Below, in pieces: positions 1 to 8,562 of a stretch of 37,514 nucleotides of DNA. Under the pieces are notes generated by a model that was given only the letters and a program-made list of their open reading frames with translations, did no database searches and was not told the origin of the DNA. The position numbers and the translations under genes are program-made. How positions within the stretch are numbered: position 1 is the stretch's first letter; each line of letters begins with the position of its first letter. This DNA is from Acidobacteriota bacterium (GTDB lineage: Bacteria; Acidobacteriota; Vicinamibacteria; Vicinamibacterales; UBA2999), in contig VFZN01000021.1 in NCBI GenBank assembly GCA_016871195.1, positions 1-37,514 of the forward strand, read 5' to 3'.

Positions 1-491
1 TCCTGACGTACAACCATGAGCGGCCCCACGACAGCCTCGGCGAGATGCCCCCGCTCACGTTTCTACCGAGGCCTTCATCACCAGGACAGTCTCCTTATCG
101 ACTGTCTACTTGACGGGGGAGCTTACGATTGCTCGAGACTTACGGCAACGCGCTGGCCGGCACGCGTGCTCATGCTGCCTTACGAAGTCCGTCCATCTGC
201 CTCAACCAAGCCGCCGTCTGGTTCCAACTGGTGAATATCGGGCTCACCACCTCACTCCCCTCTCATCTGCTCCCGGCTTGTGCTCGTGTCGGGTCGCACG
301 TCTCGTCGCCCAAGCCGCCCTCCGTCATCAGGGGGCGCACGCCCTGCCCCGTGTGCCGACTCCGGTCCTCAGCGAGGCACTTGCCCGCCCTTCGACAGCC
401 AGGGTCCGAGCGACACGATGATGGCTGGCCGACGGCCATCGGTCACCCTGCCCGGAATGGACTGACGGCACCGCTGCGGCGCCTCCCTCGG

Positions 492-518
492 GTGTTGGGG
501 ATGCCGGCATACCAACAC
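492..518. promoter_or_regulatory. Compound inverted repeat, possible operator or leader hairpin
   Basis: A perfect 10-base palindrome, ATGCCGGCAT (501-510), is flanked by 7-base perfect inverted arms, GTGTTGG (492-498) and CCAACAC (512-518). The two levels share one centre except for a one-base asymmetry (GG on one side, A on the other). Such nested symmetry suits a dimeric repressor site or an RNA hairpin. It lies about 150 bases upstream of the Lon-like start. The function is inferred; no known operator consensus was recognised. Confidence 0.4.
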
Positions 519-557
519 ACGCCGCCCTCATCCGCCCTGCCGCCGAATCCCCGCGTG

Positions 558-573
558 CGTGACTGGCGTCACG
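558..573. promoter_or_regulatory. Inverted repeat CGTGAC-TGGC-GTCACG
   Basis: Six-base perfect arms (558-563 and 568-573) surround a four-base spacer, about 92 bases before the Lon-like start and directly before an A/T-richer patch (acttaaagggaaaatac). The position is compatible with a promoter-proximal operator. No convincing -35/-10 pair was found. Confidence 0.3.
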
Positions 574-665
574 ACTTAAAGGGAAAATACGGCGGACCGC
601 ACAGGTCCCCGCGCCGAGGCCCGCGACTTTCCACGAGCATCGGCACATCCCGAAGGGAACACATC

Positions 666-3167
666 ATGCCGCGCGCACGCGTCACCCGGCCGAGGAAGAG
701 AACAGCCCCCGAGGCGCCAGTCCAGCGACGGCAGGCCGCCTCCCGTCCCCTCAGTCTGACGGCCGACCAGTGCCGGTGGGTGTGCGACCATCGCCAGTTT
801 GACTTTGCCTCGACGGCCGAACTTCGGCCGCTCGGCGGCATCGTGGGGCAGCATCGCGCCGTCGAAGCCATCGAGCTCGGTGCCGAAATCCTCTCGCGGG
901 GATTCAACATCTTCGTGATGAGTCTCCTCGGCACGGGTCGCCTGACCACCGTGCAGTCCGTCCTGACGCGGGTGATGACCAGGCATCGCCCCCTCGTCGA
1001 CTACGCCTACGTCCACAACTTCAAGCACCCCGACAGGCCGCGACTCCTCACCTTCACGCCGGGCGGCGGTGTCGCCTTCGCCCGAGCCATGGAGGCGAAC
1101 ATCCGCCAGTTGCGGCAGCACATGCAGCAGCACGTCGGGTCTCCCACCGCGCGTCGCAGCCGGAACCGGCTGCTGGCGCAATTCCAACGCCGGGAACAGC
1201 AGCTGACGCAGCGGTTTGACAGGGCCCTGCGCCGTCACGGGTTCGCGCTCGGTCGGTCGACACGCGAGGACGGTTCGGGCGAACCGGAAATCATGGTGCG
1301 GCATGCCGGCGAGATGCACCCCGTCACCGCACTTGAGGGCCTCGTGGCCTCGGGCACAATGACCGCACGTCAGGCTGACCTGCTGATGCGCAAGCACGCC
1401 GCGTTCCGGAGCGACCTGCAGGATCTGACCCGTCGCCAGCTGCTACTCGCCCAGGCATTCCGCGAGGATCTGCAGGCCCGCGACCGCATGCGCGCCGCGT
1501 CCATCGTCAGAGAGATCTTCGCGGATGAACGGCGTACGTTCACGAGCCCTGAGGTGCGCGAGTACCTCGCAGAGTGCGAAGCCGACCTGCTCGAGCACCT
1601 CGACATCTTCTCCGCCCTCCCCACCGCAGACCCGAAAGAACAGATGCTGCCGTCAGGCATCTCGGTCAGCGACAAGCTGCTGCAGTACACCGTGAACGTG
1701 GTGCTCGACAACGCCGACACCACCTCCCCGCCCGTCCTCATTGAAACCTATCCCACCTCTGTGAACCTCTTCGGCACGATCGAGCGGAAAGTCGATGCGC
1801 ACGGCTATGTGAAGACAGACTTCACCCAGATCAAGGCGGGGGCGTTGCTGCGGGCCGACGGCGGATATCTCATCGTGAACGCTGCCGACCTCATTCACGA
1901 CGAGACGGTCTGGCAGAACCTCAAGCGCCTGCTGCTCTACGGCCGCCTCGAGATTCAGTCGACGGATTCGGGGATGCTGGCGCATTCGGCGTTGAAGCCG
2001 CAGCATATCGACAGCACGGTGAAGGTCATCATGCTGGGCGACTACGACACGTACATGCAGCTGTACGAGCACGAGCCTGACTTCCGGAAGATGTTCAAGA
2101 TTCCCGCCGAGTTCGATTACGAGACCGACCGGGGACCGAAGATGATCCAGAACTATGCACGCTTTGTGGCCAGGGTGTGCAGCGAAGAGCGTCTCCCGCA
2201 TGCGAATCCCCAGGGCGTGGCCGCCATGGTCGAGTGGGCGGTGGCGCAGACGGAAGACAAGGACAAGATCACGATCAACTTCTCGGAAGTGGCGGATCTG
2301 ATCAGGGAAGCGGCATTCTTCGCATCGAAGGACGGCGCGCGTCGCATCAGCCGACGATCGGTGGCACGAGCGATCGAGCAGCGACAGCGCCGCACGGAGC
2401 TGCAGGACCACAAGATTCAGAGCCAGATCATCCGCGGCACCGTGCTCATCGACACATCAGGCTGCCGCGTCGGCCAGATCAACGGCCTCACGGTCTACAG
2501 CACCGGGCTTATCTCCTTCGGCAAGCCGGCGCGAATCAGCGCGACGACGGGCGCGGGCACGTCGGGGCTGGTGAACATCGAACGCGAGGCCGACTTCAGC
2601 GGAAATGTCCACACCAAGGGCGTGCACATCATCGGGGGTCTGCTGCGCGGGCTCTTCGCCCAGCGACGTCCGCTGGCGCTCACCGCCACCATCGCCTTCG
2701 AGCAGAACTACGGCGAGGTCGATGGCGACAGTGCCAGCGCCGCGGAGATGTATGCCCTGCTCTCCTCCCTGTCCGGAGTGCCGATCCGGCAGACGATCGC
2801 CTGCACCGGCAGCATCAACCAGATGGGCGATATTCAACCGGTCGGAGGTGTGAACGAAAAGATCAAGGGCTTCTTCGAGATCTGCGCCACACGCGGCCTG
2901 ACGGGCTCGCAGGGGGTCATCATTCCCGCGCAGAACGTCGTGGATCTGATGCTCGATGCACCGATCATCGCTGCCATCGCCGCGGGGACCTTCCACATCT
3001 ACCCCATCACCCGGCTGGAAGAGGGTGCTGAGATTCTGATGGCGCTGCCAGCGGGTTCGATGCGCAGCGACTACACCTATCCCCCAGGGACACTCTTCCA
3101 CAAGGTCGATCAGCGACTCGAGGAGCTATACGCCGTGGCGCTGCGGTGGGACATGCGGTCGGCCTGA
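666..3167 (+). CDS. Lon-like ATP-dependent protease (AAA_32/LonB-like, peptidase family S16)
   Basis: This is a cytoplasmic Lon-related protease that would unfold and degrade proteins. The start at 666 was chosen because a purine-rich AAGGGAA lies just upstream and the frame before it looks non-coding; the product is then 833 residues, in the range of Lon-like (YcbZ/LonB-type) proteins. The N-terminal part carries the AAA_32-type domain with a modified P-loop, SLLGTGRLTT (roughly residues 85-94), in which Arg replaces the usual Walker Lys. A helical insert follows (roughly 140-310). The C-terminal S16 domain has Ser689 in DGDSAS and Lys732 in GVNEKIKG; the 43-residue spacing equals that of the E. 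coli Lon Ser679/Lys722 dyad, so the peptidase site looks intact. Substrates are unknown. The gene stands alone and converges with the antitoxin-like gene. Confidence 0.9.
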   Translation: MPRARVTRPRKRTAPEAPVQRRQAASRPLSLTADQCRWVCDHRQFDFASTAELRPLGGIVGQHRAVEAIELGAEILSRGFNIFVMSLLGTGRLTTVQSVLTRVMTRHRPLVDYAYVHNFKHPDRPRLLTFTPGGGVAFARAMEANIRQLRQHMQQHVGSPTARRSRNRLLAQFQRREQQLTQRFDRALRRHGFALGRSTREDGSGEPEIMVRHAGEMHPVTALEGLVASGTMTARQADLLMRKHAAFRSDLQDLTRRQLLLAQAFREDLQARDRMRAASIVREIFADERRTFTSPEVREYLAECEADLLEHLDIFSALPTADPKEQMLPSGISVSDKLLQYTVNVVLDNADTTSPPVLIETYPTSVNLFGTIERKVDAHGYVKTDFTQIKAGALLRADGGYLIVNAADLIHDETVWQNLKRLLLYGRLEIQSTDSGMLAHSALKPQHIDSTVKVIMLGDYDTYMQLYEHEPDFRKMFKIPAEFDYETDRGPKMIQNYARFVARVCSEERLPHANPQGVAAMVEWAVAQTEDKDKITINFSEVADLIREAAFFASKDGARRISRRSVARAIEQRQRRTELQDHKIQSQIIRGTVLIDTSGCRVGQINGLTVYSTGLISFGKPARISATTGAGTSGLVNIEREADFSGNVHTKGVHIIGGLLRGLFAQRRPLALTATIAFEQNYGEVDGDSASAAEMYALLSSLSGVPIRQTIACTGSINQMGDIQPVGGVNEKIKGFFEICATRGLTGSQGVIIPAQNVVDLMLDAPIIAAIAAGTFHIYPITRLEEGAEILMALPAGSMRSDYTYPPGTLFHKVDQRLEELYAVALRWDMRSA

Positions 3168-3208
3168 GACGTCGCGCGGGCGGGACGCCCGGTCTGCGTC
3201 CCGACATC

Positions 3209-3460
3209 TCACGGCATGATCGTGTCTGTCGGAGGCACAGCCGCTGCCTTCATCGCGTGGGGCGTTCCGACCGGGAGCGACCGTGCCGAGCGTGCGACCG
3301 CTGCCGCGAGGCGCGCAGCGGTGTCGACCAGACCAGACGGCGCCACGCATGCTCCGCGCACGAGTTCCCCGAGGCTTGTGCCCCGGCGCTGAGCCAGCCG
3401 CGTCCACCGCCGACGGGCCTCAGGCGAGAACAGGATGGTGGTCACCGTTGACCGCTCCAT
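3209..3460 (-). CDS. Ribbon-helix-helix (CopG-like) antitoxin-type protein, no toxin gene beside it
   Basis: The product has 83 residues. The N-terminus (MERSTVTTILFSPEARRR, then a helix, a Gly-Thr-Ser turn and a second helix SLGELVRGAC) has the beta-helix-helix layout of RHH DNA-binding antitoxins. The tail (LPVGTPHAMKAAAVPP...) resembles the toxin-contact tail of RHH proteins paired with PIN toxins, as far as I recall that family. The ATG at 3460 is preferred to the one at 3472 because GAAGG lies five bases before it. No PIN or other toxin frame follows: only 41 bases separate the stop from the convergent Lon-like gene. It lies 78 bases downstream of the molybdopterin subunit gene and could be co-transcribed with it. 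The fold is likely; the role is uncertain. Confidence 0.55.
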   Translation of the reverse strand: MERSTVTTILFSPEARRRWTRLAQRRGTSLGELVRGACVAPSGLVDTAARLAAAVARSARSLPVGTPHAMKAAAVPPTDTIMP

Positions 3461-3538
3461 ATGGGCCTTCATACATGGACACTACCGGTGCGCGCGTCTG
3501 AGCGCACCTGCGTGTGACGGTGGTGTGCGCTCTGTCGC

Positions 3539-5983
3539 TCAGAGATGCGCCTGCAGCGGCTCGTGCATCCGGCGCCCGTGCGTCAGGGACATCAGCACCA
3601 CGTCGGAGGTGACCGGTGCCCGACGGAACGCATCGACGCCAATGGCATCGGCAATGGCGTTGAGCACCGCGCCGTAGCCCGCGCCGACGGGCGGCTCGCC
3701 CACGCCCTTGGCACCCACTGGCGTCTCGGGATCAGCCACGCCCACCGCGACCGCGGGCATCGTGTGCGGCACATCCAGAATGGTCAGGGGACGGTTCTGG
3801 TGGAACCGCCGCGCGACCGACAGCCCGTAGTGCGGGTCGTAAAACAGCCGCTGATAGAGCGCGTGCGCAATGCCGAGGCAGACGCCTCCGTTCAGCTGCG
3901 CCGTGAGACTGCGCGGGTTGATCACACGCCCCACATCCCCCACGCTGAGGAAATCGACGAGGCGCACCTCGCCTGTCTCCACATCCACCTCGACTTCCGC
4001 AAACCCCGCCACAAACGACCACGTATCGCCGTTTCTCGGATAGGTGTCCTTGGCGACCCCCATCAGCCCCTGGCCCGCCAGCAGTGTGGCGGCCGTGCGG
4101 GTGACGGCATGGATGTCGTCGGGCAGCTGATGCCCGTCATAGTGTCCGCCCAGTTCCAGGGCACGGGCGGCGGCCTGTGCGTATGTCAGCGCACGCTCAG
4201 ACCGTCCCTTGCGGGATACGCGCTGGTCGCGCAGTTCGTAATCGTCGGGACTCCCCCCGAGGTCACGCGCCGCAATCTCGCACAGCTTCTGCCGCGCATC
4301 CATCGCCGCCGCATGATTCGCCCGCGTCATTGCATGGGTCGTCTGTGAGCCCACCGACATACAGGTCCAGGGCAGCCCCTTCGAGGTGTCGCCCCACACC
4401 ACAGAGACCTGGTCCCACGGCATGGCCAGCACGTCGGCGGCCACGCGCGCCAGATCGATCACGGAATGCGTGCCGAGGTTGCCGACGCCCGACTGCACAT
4501 AGAGCCGACCATCAGGCCTGATGGTCATGAGCCCGTCGTATCCCACCGACCCCGCCCCGTGCGGCCCGACCGCAACGCCGACGCCCCGTACCGTGCTGCC
4601 CTTCCGCTGCCCCGCACGCGCCACACGCGACGACCAGTCGAAGAGCTCGGCACCGCGGTCCAGCGACGCCCGCACATTGGCGCCCGTGACACGCCGGCGC
4701 TGCCCGTCGGCACCCACCGGACCGTATTCGGCGCGGCCCTCGGGCGCATTCATCCGGCGCAGGGCCAGTTGATCAATGCCGAGCGCGCGTGCCGCCTTGG
4801 TCATCACCGGCTCGATGATGCCGTTGGCCTGCATGGGGCCCGGCGATCGCTGCTGTGTGCGCGGCGGCGTGTTGGTCAGCACATTCACCGCACGCCAGCG
4901 CATCGCCGCGGGCTGATAGACGAGCGAGGCCGCGGTGCCCGCCGACCGATGGTCCCCCATGGGGCCGTACGGACCGCCGTCCTGCACCAGGAAGAGATCG
5001 AGCGCCAGCAACCGGCCATCGCGCGCAAATCCCGCGCGCGCCCGTCCCACCATGCTGGTACGCGCACGGCCGAAGTAGCTTTCCTCTTCGCGGCTCACGC
5101 GCATCATCACCGGCGCACCCGCCTTGCGTGACAGCAGCGCGGGAATCGCCATCGTCACCGACCCGGCCCCCTTGCTGCCGAAACCGCCGCCGGTGTACTC
5201 GTTGATGAGCACCACCTGCGCCGGTTCTACACCCACCCACCGTGCCACGGTGTCTACCGTGCGCACGACGCTCTGGGTTGAACAGTGGAGATAGAGCTTG
5301 CCGTGCTGCCAGAAGGCCATGGCCGATCGCGTCTCGAGCGGGTGATGCCCCGTGGACGGGACCACGAAGGTTTCGTCGAGCGTGAGGTGGGCCTGGGCAA
5401 AGCCGGCCTCGAGGTCGCCGTGCACCCATTCCTCGGTGGCCCGTCCCATCGGCATCTGCCCATCGGTCGCGGCCGCGAAATCCTCGGCGGTCCACTTCAG
5501 ACGCTCGACGGCAGGGCGAGCCGGGGCCTGTCCCGGCGCGGGAGGGGGCGGCACCCCCCAGACGTTGCCCTCGGTGCGGGCATCGGGCCCACCTGGCCGC
5601 AGGCTCTCGATGGGATCGATGGCGAACGGCAGGGGTTCCAGATCGATATCGATCAGTTCGATGGCTTCCGCCGCCGTCAGTTCGTCGACCGCCGCCACGG
5701 CCAGAATGGGCTCGCCGCCGTAGAGTGGCTCGTTGGTCAGCGCACGCTCGGCCCCGCCGAGATCGGGCAGGTCATCGGCGGTCAGGATGGCCCGCACACC
5801 CGGCAGCGCCAGCGCCCGTCGTGTATCGAGCCGGCGCACGCGCGCGTGCGGCATCGGACTCAGCAGCAGCTTGGCGAACAGCATGCCCTCGGCCCGGAAG
5901 TCTTCCGCGTACTTGGCGCGCCCGGTTACCTTGGCCAGGATGTCTGGCGTGATGTAGTCGGAACCGACGAGAGTGTCTGCCAT
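3539..5983 (-). CDS. Xanthine dehydrogenase family protein, molybdopterin-binding subunit
   Basis: This is the large catalytic (molybdenum cofactor) subunit of a xanthine dehydrogenase/aldehyde oxidase/CO dehydrogenase-type hydroxylase (COG1529). These enzymes oxidise purines, other N-heterocycles or aldehydes using water. The start at 5983 is set by an AGGAGG five bases upstream; the product is 814 residues. The N-terminal a/b hammerhead domain (about 1-110, with GRAKYAEDFR and MPHARVRRLD) is followed by cofactor-binding domains with GGGFGSKG near residue 261 and the GVGEPPVGAG loop near 760, whose Glu is the expected base. No FAD subunit or 2Fe-2S subunit gene lies next to it, which is unusual for three-subunit members. 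The substrate cannot be read from the sequence. It is divergent from the amidohydrolase gene. Confidence 0.9.
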   Translation of the reverse strand: MADTLVGSDYITPDILAKVTGRAKYAEDFRAEGMLFAKLLLSPMPHARVRRLDTRRALALPGVRAILTADDLPDLGGAERALTNEPLYGGEPILAVAAVDELTAAEAIELIDIDLEPLPFAIDPIESLRPGGPDARTEGNVWGVPPPPAPGQAPARPAVERLKWTAEDFAAATDGQMPMGRATEEWVHGDLEAGFAQAHLTLDETFVVPSTGHHPLETRSAMAFWQHGKLYLHCSTQSVVRTVDTVARWVGVEPAQVVLINEYTGGGFGSKGAGSVTMAIPALLSRKAGAPVMMRVSREEESYFGRARTSMVGRARAGFARDGRLLALDLFLVQDGGPYGPMGDHRSAGTAASLVYQPAAMRWRAVNVLTNTPPRTQQRSPGPMQANGIIEPVMTKAARALGIDQLALRRMNAPEGRAEYGPVGADGQRRRVTGANVRASLDRGAELFDWSSRVARAGQRKGSTVRGVGVAVGPHGAGSVGYDGLMTIRPDGRLYVQSGVGNLGTHSVIDLARVAADVLAMPWDQVSVVWGDTSKGLPWTCMSVGSQTTHAMTRANHAAAMDARQKLCEIAARDLGGSPDDYELRDQRVSRKGRSERALTYAQAAARALELGGHYDGHQLPDDIHAVTRTAATLLAGQGLMGVAKDTYPRNGDTWSFVAGFAEVEVDVETGEVRLVDFLSVGDVGRVINPRSLTAQLNGGVCLGIAHALYQRLFYDPHYGLSVARRFHQNRPLTILDVPHTMPAVAVGVADPETPVGAKGVGEPPVGAGYGAVLNAIADAIGVDAFRRAPVTSDVVLMSLTHGRRMHEPLQAHL

Positions 5984-6042
5984 GCCGCCTCCTGCGGGGC
6001 ACTCTACCAGAATCTGCCGTCGGCGCAGCCGCCGCGACCCGG

Positions 6043-6048
6043 TATGAT
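6043..6048 (+). promoter_or_regulatory. Candidate -10 element TATGAT of the amidohydrolase gene
   Basis: TATGAT matches the sigma-70 -10 consensus in five of six positions and lies 38 bases before the amidohydrolase ATG, inside the 103-base divergent gap shared with the molybdopterin subunit gene. No clear -35 hexamer was found at 16-18 bases, so this is tentative. Confidence 0.3.
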
Positions 6049-6086
6049 GAGCGCGGCTGACCGGACCCGCCGCTGCGGCAGGCCGC

Positions 6087-7439
6087 ATGCCCCGAGGATT
6101 CCGCATCGTGACATCGCTCCGTCTCACTGCCATCCTGGCTGCCTTCGCCGCCTCTGCGGCCGCACTGCTCGCGCAGGCACCGGCCCCGACGACCGCCCCT
6201 GCGGTCACGGTCGTGCGCGCCGATCGCCTGCTGCTCGGCACCCTCGACGCTCCCATCCGGGGCGCCGCCGTCGTCGTGCGCGGCGACACCATCGTCGCCG
6301 CGGGCCGAGCCACCGACATTGCCGTGCCCCCGGGGGCCCGCGTCATCGACCTCGGGAACCGGACGCTGATGCCGGGCCTGATGGACATGCACGACCACAT
6401 CACGGGCGAACCGAGCGACGGGGGCGACAGCGCCGTTCTCAAGGAGACCGCCGGGCACGCTGCGATCTACGGCGTGCTCAACGCGAAAAAGACACTCGAG
6501 GCCGGCTTCACCACGGTGAGAAACGTCGGGGCCCTCGGCTATGCCGACGTCGCCCTCCGCGATGCCATCAATAAGGGCCTCGTGCCCGGTCCGCGGATGT
6601 ACATCGCCACACGAGGCCTCGGCATCACCGGCGGCCATGCGGACATCAACGGCTGGAGCCCCGAGATTCACCTGCCCGGCGTCGCACAGATCGTGGACGG
6701 CGTCGACGAGGTGCGTCGCGCCGTGCGCGAACAGATCAAGGCCGGGGCCGACCACATCAAGGTGACCGCCAGCGGCGGCATCCTGTCGGTGGGCGATTCA
6801 CCGGACGCGCAGCAGTACAGCTTCGAGGAAATGAAGGCGATTGTGGACGAGGCTGCGAGGCTCGGCCGTAAGGTCGCCGCCCACGCACACTCGGGTCGCG
6901 CCATCGCCGAGGCCGCCCGTGCCGGCGTGGCGTCAATCGAGCATGGCAGCCTCATCGACGAGGCCGGCATCGCGGCGATGAAGGAACACGGCACCGTCAT
7001 GGTGCCCACCGTGTTTGCCCTCGATTACATCATTCGCGGCGGCGACGCGGGCATTCCGGAATACGCGCGGGAGAAGGCCCGGAACATCCAGAAGCTGCAG
7101 CGGGCCAATCTGAAGCGCGCCTTCGAGGCCGGCGTGAAGTTCGCCTACGGCACCGACGCCGGTGTCTTCCCGCACGGGCTCAATGCGGGCGACTTCCCCA
7201 TCCTGGTCCGTGAGCTTGGCATTCCGCCCCTCGAGGCCATCCGGCAGGCGACGTCGGCATCCGCCGAACTGATCGGCATTCAGGACAAGGTCGGCACCGT
7301 CTCGGCCGGCAAGTGGGCCGACCTCGTGGCCGTCGACGGCAATCCCCTCGACGACATTGAACGCATGCTGAACGTCACATTCGTCATGAAGGCCGGGGTC
7401 GTCTACAAGTCGCCCGCCGCCACACCTGCTGCACGGTAG
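6087..7439 (+). CDS. Exported metal-dependent amidohydrolase (imidazolonepropionase-like family)
   Basis: This is a hydrolase of C-N bonds in cyclic amides, dipeptides or similar substrates, with a binuclear metal centre. A signal peptide is clear (about residues 1-31: basic start, hydrophobic LTAILAAFAASAAALL, ending LAQA), so it acts outside the cytoplasm. The full ligand set of the superfamily is visible: His102 and His104 in MHDH, Lys225 in HIKVTASGG (expected carbamylated bridge), His266 in AAHAH, His286 in IEHGS and Asp357 in YGTDAG. At 450 residues the length fits. The nearest relatives I recognise by pattern are Xaa-Pro dipeptidase/carnosinase-like and imidazolonepropionase-related amidohydrolases; the exact substrate is unknown. 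It converges with the dehydrogenase gene. A GTG at 6108 is an alternative start. Confidence 0.88.
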   Translation: MPRGFRIVTSLRLTAILAAFAASAAALLAQAPAPTTAPAVTVVRADRLLLGTLDAPIRGAAVVVRGDTIVAAGRATDIAVPPGARVIDLGNRTLMPGLMDMHDHITGEPSDGGDSAVLKETAGHAAIYGVLNAKKTLEAGFTTVRNVGALGYADVALRDAINKGLVPGPRMYIATRGLGITGGHADINGWSPEIHLPGVAQIVDGVDEVRRAVREQIKAGADHIKVTASGGILSVGDSPDAQQYSFEEMKAIVDEAARLGRKVAAHAHSGRAIAEAARAGVASIEHGSLIDEAGIAAMKEHGTVMVPTVFALDYIIRGGDAGIPEYAREKARNIQKLQRANLKRAFEAGVKFAYGTDAGVFPHGLNAGDFPILVRELGIPPLEAIRQATSASAELIGIQDKVGTVSAGKWADLVAVDGNPLDDIERMLNVTFVMKAGVVYKSPAATPAAR

Positions 7440-7476
7440 CCACGACGCGCGGCCGTCAGGGCACTGCGCTGCCCGG

Positions 7477-8562
7477 TCAGAGCGTGGGCTCCCGCCAGGG
7501 GCCCACGCGGTCGAGTGTGGCGTGCACGCCGAGCTCACGTCCCAGAGCTTCGAGATCGGCCAGCACCTCGTCATCGAGCGGCACACCGACCTCGGACTTG
7601 AGGGCGACGCGGCGTGCCTCGAGTTCGCCGGGAATGAAAATCTCGGTGACGCCAGGACGCGGTGCCCGCGTCTTCACCATGCGGGCGAAGTCATCCATGC
7701 GCTGCCGGAACTCGTCAAGCGGCATGAACCATGAGATGTCGATGGCCATCAGCGTGTGGCTCACATCGAGGCGGCCCTGATCGGCGTACGGCATGAGTCC
7801 ATAGCCGCCACCACCGATGACTCCCGTCAGCACATCGGTCATGAAGGCCAGCCCCGATCCTTTGTAGGCCCCAATGCCCAGCAGGGCGCCCGTCATGGCG
7901 GCCTGCGGGTCATCCGTTTCCTCTCCGTCGGGGGTGAGCGCCCAGTCGCGCGGCATGGGCTGCCCTTCGCGTGCGCGCCACTGCATCATGCCCTTGCCGG
8001 CGGTGGTGAGAGCGATGTCGAGCACGGCCGGAAAGCCGAGACCGGTCGGCGCCGCCAGCCCCCACGGATTGGTGCCGACGGCCCCTTCGCGGGCACCCCA
8101 CGGCGCCATTTCAGGTCCGGCATTGGTGAACGCCACCCCGAGGCACCCGGCCTCGGCCGCCTGACAGGCGTGCACCGCGCTCGACCCGAAGTGTGTCGAG
8201 TGCCGCACGATCACCGTGCCCATGCCTGAGGTGCGTGCCTTGTCGATGGCCATGCGCATCGCCTTCGCCGCCGCGACCGTGCCGAGCCCGTTGTGGGCAT
8301 CGAGCAGCGCGAGTGCCGGACTCTCTTTCACGACCTCGAGCGGCGCCGACGGATCGGTCAGCCCCTGCGCGATGCGGTGCTGATAGCGGCGTAACCGCTT
8401 GACCCCCTGCCCGTGACCCGGATGAAAACGCAATTCGGAGAAGACCAGTGCCCCGCCGAAGATAGCTGCATCCTCGGCAGACAGGCCCAGGGCCCGCAGC
8501 GTCGCCACCGCGAAATGTTCAAGGCTGGTGCGCGTCACCGCCGTCATTGGAATCATCGCCAT
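7477..8562 (-). CDS. Malate/L-lactate dehydrogenase family oxidoreductase (Ldh_2, ureidoglycolate-dehydrogenase-like)
   Basis: This is an NAD(P)-dependent 2-hydroxyacid dehydrogenase of the Ldh_2 family (COG2055), which includes malate, L-lactate, sulfolactate and ureidoglycolate (AllD) dehydrogenases. The product has 361 residues, the usual length. Visible family features are the N-terminal helical segment ending in RFHPGHGQGVKRL, the VRHSTHFGSSAVHACQAAE stretch near residues 110-130, the GTNPWGLAAPT segment, and GAYKGSGLAFMTDVLTG near 230. The first His region of AllD-type enzymes is usually followed by S-H-G; here it reads HPGHGQG. The gene is divergent from the operon that carries AllA- and PuuE-like genes, so a ureide or hydroxyacid substrate is plausible but not shown. 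Confidence 0.85.
   Translation of the reverse strand: MAMIPMTAVTRTSLEHFAVATLRALGLSAEDAAIFGGALVFSELRFHPGHGQGVKRLRRYQHRIAQGLTDPSAPLEVVKESPALALLDAHNGLGTVAAAKAMRMAIDKARTSGMGTVIVRHSTHFGSSAVHACQAAEAGCLGVAFTNAGPEMAPWGAREGAVGTNPWGLAAPTGLGFPAVLDIALTTAGKGMMQWRAREGQPMPRDWALTPDGEETDDPQAAMTGALLGIGAYKGSGLAFMTDVLTGVIGGGGYGLMPYADQGRLDVSHTLMAIDISWFMPLDEFRQRMDDFARMVKTRAPRPGVTEIFIPGELEARRVALKSEVGVPLDDEVLADLEALGRELGVHATLDRVGPWREPTL

Larger units (their letters stand above)
1..665. other. Gene-free leader region upstream of the Lon-like protease gene
   Basis: I see no supportable gene here. The open frames on both strands have no recognisable domain and no good ribosome binding site. One frame runs continuously into the Lon-like gene, but its residues before position 666 look like translated non-coding DNA (low complexity, rich in P, R, S and H). 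The stretch does hold two clear inverted repeats (492-518 and 558-573) and a short A/T-richer island around 574-590, so it is probably a long regulatory leader. The end of an unrelated gene in the first bases cannot be excluded. Confidence 0.5.

Noticed and set aside
129-665. N-terminal extension of the Lon-like protein by 179 residues
   Set aside because: The sequence before 666 lacks domain character, has no ribosome binding site and contains dyad elements; the start at 666 has a good upstream AAGGGAA and gives a normal length.
5984-6442. Extension of the molybdopterin subunit upstream to 6442
   Set aside because: It would overlap the divergent amidohydrolase coding region; the ATG at 5983 has AGGAGG at ideal spacing and matches the family N-terminus.
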